Shown: piece after piece, positions 60,144 through 64,000 of the stretch | Layout of the letters: each line of letters opens with the position of its first letter | Position numbering within the stretch: the first letter of the stretch is position 1 | NCBI GenBank assembly: GCA_038501625.1 | Contig: JAZAYU010000012.1 | Coordinates: 6,758,001-6,822,000, forward strand | Source of the DNA: Corbicula japonica | Taxonomy: Eukaryota > Mollusca > Bivalvia > Venerida > Cyrenidae | Length of the DNA: 64,000 nt | Direction of reading: 5' to 3' | The notes under the pieces: model-generated | What the model saw: the letters and a program-made list of their open reading frames with translations, nothing else | What the model was told of the DNA's origin: nothing | Databases searched by the model: none | Made by a program: the position numbers and the translations under genes

Positions 60144-60810
60144 TCTCTGACTTTTAGATTCTGATAGTGCTTCTTTGAATCACTGTTTCAGGGCTTATCT
60201 TTCTTATGGTACATCTTTAATCATATGTGTGACCAGTCTAGATCCAGTTCAGCCGGCACATCCAAAGAAAACAAAAACATGTACAAAGAAGATGATATCT
60301 TAAAAAGATGTTTTCAGGTAAAAATGAAAAAAAAGTCATACGCAACATGTCGTATTTGAATTAGCACCAAGATATATAAAGCATAAGGTGTCATTCTTTG
60401 GAACAAAAAATGCATCCCTTATGACATAAGCCTTCTGTATGACTGGGGACGGAAAATATATACCTGTTTGTAAAAGAATAATCACTTACAATTCATAGTA
60501 TTTTCTACACTTTTCCACTTCACTGGGATAGGACAATTCTTAAAAAATAGCCTTTCACGTGTGTTCAAACGTTTGGAATTAGCTGACTATATGAGGATCT
60601 TTAGGATAGGAAATAACCACAGGGGAATTCTTCTGACCTTTATGGGCTTTTCTTGAACACTTAACCAGGACATGACATTTAGATATTAATGAACTTGGTG
60701 CATTCCTTATCTATTCTTGGCATAAAAATGTTAGTATGGGCTTTAAAACTGCTCATGCTTTAGAAATTGAGGTAATCCTGCTTTATATTACAATTTCAAC
60801 ATTGTTCTTC
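60144..60810. other. UCHL3 intron, nothing firm
   Basis: A family A scrap at about 60,230-60,262 (GACCAGTCTAGATCCAGTTC). Otherwise no supported feature. A minus-strand GTAAGT near 60,488 looked like a donor but does not fit the UCHL3 frame. Confidence 0.4.
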
Positions 60811-61195
60811 GGCAGTTGTCAGTCAACCCGACACTGTTCATCTGCAGTTGTCAGTCAACCTGTCACTGTTCATCTGCAGTTGTCAGTCACCCTGACACTG
60901 TTCATCTGCAGTTGTCAGTCAACCTGTCACTGTTCATCTGCAGTTGTCAGTTAACCCTTGTCACTGTTTACCTGTAGTTGTCAGTCAATGTTTGTCTCTG
61001 TTCATCTGCAGTTGTCAGTTAACCCATGTCACTGTTCATCTGCAATTGTCTGTCAACTTTTGTCTCTGTTCATCTGCAGTTGTCAATTAACCCATGTCAC
61101 TGTTCATCTGCAGTTGTCAGTAAACTTTTGTCTCTATTCATCTGCAGTTGTCAGTTAACCCATGTCACTGTTCATCTGTGTCAGTCAACCTGTGT
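60811..61195 (+). repeat. Minisatellite, 32-34 bp unit
   Basis: About 12 units of CTGCAGTTGTCAGTCAACC / CACTGTTCAT. Spacing is 32 bases for the first five, then 34. Confidence 0.92.
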
Positions 61196-61379
61196 CTCAA
61201 ACCAGCACTGACCAGAATCAACAATCTTCCTGGCAGTAGCCAAAAACATTTTTGAAACACATCAGATCAGTACAGAAAAACTTCCTATTGGATTACACTA
61301 ATTTTACCAGCACTGACATTTACATTAGCATCTCAACTAATAACATAAAGTCGTATCAGCATCATCACAGCATCCTTTA

Positions 61380-61755
61380 AAGTTACACAGGCAATATCAA
61401 TCAGTGATAATTACATTGGCAATATCAAATTAAATTGGCAATGTCAAATTACATTGGTCATATAACATATTTGCAATCTCACCTGATCAGTGACAATTGG
61501 TAATCTCACATCATTACTGACAATTGGTAATCTCACCTGAATATTGACAATTGGTTATCTCACCTGATTAGTGACAATTAAATTGGCAATACTCACTGAT
61601 AAGTAACAATTAAATTGGAACTCTCACATTATAGTGACAATTAAATTGGCAATCTCACCTGATAGTGACAATTCAATTGTCAATCTCACCTTATAGTGAC
61701 AATTAATTGGCAATCTCACCCGATAGTGACAATTAAATTGGCAATCTCATATGAT
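61380..61755 (+). repeat. Minisatellite, about 30-bp unit
   Basis: Repeats of GTGACAATTAAATTGGCAAT and CTCACCTGAT, about 10 units, more irregular at the left. Confidence 0.88.
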
Positions 61756-61859
61756 CGCATTTGTTACAGCTAGCTCGACAGATACTTTTCTATCAGGTCT
61801 GCTAGCTCACCTAATAGTTCACAATAATATTAGCTAGAGCAAGTTTATCTGGTCATTTA

Positions 61860-62196
61860 CAATTAGATCAGCAAGCTCAAGCTACCTGATAACTGACAAT
61901 TTTATAACAGCAAGCTCAAGCTACCTGATAACTGATAATTACATTACAACAAGCTCTAGCTACCTGATAACTGACAATTACATAACAGCACGCTCTAGCT
62001 GCCTAATAACTTTCAATTACATAACAGCAAGCTTTAGCTACCTGATAACTGTCAATTACATAACAGCAAGCTCAAGCTACCTGATAACTGACAATTACAT
62101 AACAGCAAGTTCTAGCTACCTGATAACTGATAATTACATAAGAGCAAGCTCGAGCTACCTGATAACTGATAATTACATAACAGCAAGCTCAAGCTA
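61860..62196 (+). repeat. Minisatellite, about 40-bp unit (left part)
   Basis: Repeats of ACATAACAGCAAGCTCAAGC and TACCTGATAACTGACAATT. The array is interrupted at 62,197 and continues at 63,853. Confidence 0.93.
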
Positions 62197-63852
62197 CAGT
62201 ACAGCTCGGGTGTCTTTTACATTTTTCACCTGTCCACCACGTTAATAAATCAGTGCGGGTGGAAATTCACCGCGAATATGTGCTTCCGATGCGGCGATTT
62301 TCGGGTGATTTGCCGTGATTCGCGGCGATAATTCTGCAGTCATTCTCGCTCTTCTCGTGTTCATCGTCAGCAGTATAGCTTCAGGGTCGATCGCGGGGGA
62401 TCGCGGTGAAAAATCTTTCGAAAAAGGAGTGAATTAAAATGTATTTTTTTAATGTAAAACATTCTTTCTTTAACCAATTTGAAGGTTACATTGTATCAAA
62501 ATAATGTAAAAATTTTTTTTTTTTTGCAAACTGACATGAATTAATCAATAACTTTTTTGAAAGTGCTTACCTGTCAACGTAAGTAGCTTGGAGTTAATTA
62601 ATCCATATAAAACACCAATTATCAACAGCATAGTTGATTCCCAAACAAAAATGACACACTACTCAACGACAAAATTAATCAACTATTGAATGAACATTTT
62701 GAATGTAATGAGTAAGTCGTGAACACAAACATTGTTTATTTAAATAACATTTGTGACAGGCATATGCTATTAATTTCCAGCATGTTTTGATTTTACAAGG
62801 CATGTTTTGACTATACAATGTACAACTCTAATTTGTTTCGAGCAATTTTAATTTTTTTGTTGAGAGTTGACAAATGAGTCAATCAGTTAAGAATAAAAAA
62901 CGCCGACGTTTGATCAATAATTTTTTTACCCAACACGGCACCTTTGATCTCGGAAAATCAGTATTACTCGTCGGCGTTCTTTTTGAAGTGAATAAACAGA
63001 AGTGATGATGAAATATACAATGCTGATCACACAGGTGTTCAAACAGGTGTTGATTGCTCATAAATGAAGATGTTATAGGAAGGGATTGGGGAAAAATACT
63101 GACGAGATGGATTTTATACATGTAGCTAATGTACTTGGCTGTTATATTTTCACCGTTATTTATTTTCTCAACATGTTCGGAGTACTTAAGAAAAAGAATA
63201 TTATATATTTATCTTTCATCAAAATAACAACTAAGGAAACGATAAGGTAAGAACGACACAATTTTTATTCACTTTTCTCTCTCGATAATGATCTATTATG
63301 TCCAGTTTACTGTGTGTTTCAATCGCAATTATACTCGTATTTTAAATGACATTGAATTCCGATCTGAGGCGTAAATACTCTACTTGTCAATGAATTCTTA
63401 TAATTTGTCGTAAAATAATTAAACAATTTAATAACTGTTGTTCACTTTCTGCAATGACCGTGACAACATTCCACTTAGAAGCATAATAGGCAGCAATTTA
63501 CGGGGCAAAGGTGTTTATGTCAACACGGAAGGTGTGGAAAACTCCAGTGTTTCAAATAATGGACAACATATTTATGCATTGATCAAGTTTCAGATCTTTT
63601 CTCTGATACGAAAATACGAACAACATATTTCTTTTTAAATAAATAAATTCGGAAGAATGTCTTTAAATCACCGGTAAATCTTCACCGCAATTCTCGCTGA
63701 TAAATCGCGGCAAATCTCCATGATCTTCTTGTCAGGTGATCGCGGTGGCAAGATCGACGATCACCCGTGATCACCCGAAAAAAATTGGATGTCGCGCTGA
63801 CAGTGAAACGCAGCGATGAGTGAAAAATGTAAAAGACACCCGAGCTGTACTG
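62197..63852. mobile_element. 1.66-kb TA-flanked element splitting the minisatellite
   Basis: A 33-bp perfect terminal inverted repeat starting CAGTACAGCTCGGGTGTC, with TA at 62,195-62,196 and 63,853-63,854. The subterminal parts are rich in GATCGC/GCGATC words on both sides. Two short frames (80 and 66 codons) show no transposase motif. TA target and CAGT end suggest Tc1/mariner, non-autonomous. Confidence 0.88.
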
Positions 63853-64000
63853 TACCTGATAACTGACAATTACATAACAGCAAGCTCAAGCTACTTGATA
63901 ACTGACAATTATACAACAGCAAGCTCAAGCTACCAGATAACTGACAATTACATAACAGCAAGCTCAAGCTACTTGATAACTGACAATTACACAACAGCAA
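63853..64000 (+). repeat. Minisatellite, about 40-bp unit (right part)
   Basis: Continues the 61,860 array (CCTGATAACTGACAATTACA, CAGCAAGCTCAAGCTAC) to the window edge. Confidence 0.93.

Noticed and set aside
60420..60540. A further upstream UCHL3 exon (minus-strand GTAAGT near 60,488)
   Set aside because: The candidate does not give the required phase-0 junction, and no frame resembles UCHL3.
60736..61211. Cys/Ser-rich open frames (SSAVVS, HLQLSV repeats)
   Set aside because: Translations of the 32-34 bp minisatellite.
62879..63638. Transposase remnants inside the 1.66-kb TA element
   Set aside because: The two short frames show no DDE or helix-turn-helix features that I can recognise.

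Overview
The window is animal nuclear DNA, AT-rich and intron-rich, almost certainly from a bivalve mollusc. The evidence is spliced genes with GT-AG introns, two bilaterian gene families (KLF and UCH-L), tRNA-derived SINE-like copies, and dense short inverted-repeat transposons and tandem-core elements of the kind common in clams. The species cannot be fixed from the sequence. There is no sign of bacterial or viral gene organisation.

Only two protein genes can be supported. (1) 1.7-5.6 kb, plus strand: a complete three-exon Krüppel-like factor of the KLF5 type (493 aa). It has a TATA box and a perfect CRE at its promoter, a duplicated [13 protein letters not shown] motif, two SUMO-type sites, a TPP degron-like stretch, a PPPPY motif and three C-terminal C2H2 fingers. 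(2) 26.8-58.9 kb, minus strand: the last four coding exons (89 aa, including the catalytic His and Asp) of a UCHL3-type ubiquitin C-terminal hydrolase. They are spread over 32 kb by introns of about 4.9, 11.1 and 15.7 kb. Its 5' exons, with the catalytic Cys, lie beyond the right edge or were not found. The two genes converge tail to tail. KLF5 and UCHL3 are also linked in human (13q22), so this may be an old bilaterian linkage.

Everything else (6-26 kb intergenic, the UCHL3 introns and 59-64 kb) is mostly repeats. Family A is a roughly 230-bp MITE with TTAA targets and CCCTTTCCTCC ends (piggyBac-like), built from two hairpins that are reverse complements of each other; there are about 45 copies or fragments. 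Family B is a roughly 150-bp fold-back element carrying head-to-head CCAAT boxes, about 19 copies. Other elements include several TA-flanked (Tc1/mariner or pogo-like) MITEs, two TTAA-flanked MITEs nested inside A copies, and a 0.39-kb Mutator-like MITE present twice, each with a perfect 9-10 bp target duplication. Two tandem-core elements end in a hairpin plus an A-run, and one of them carries nuclear-receptor half-sites in every 145-bp unit. A possible third hairpin-ended element lies at 46.2 kb. There are also SINE-like copies and many minisatellites.

The most striking structure is at 49,231-53,519. It is a 4.3-kb giant fold-back element whose unequal arms are about 42 and 124 copies of a 21-bp repeat, flanked by a 6-bp target duplication, inserted in a family A copy inside a UCHL3 intron and only about 315 bp from a UCHL3 exon.
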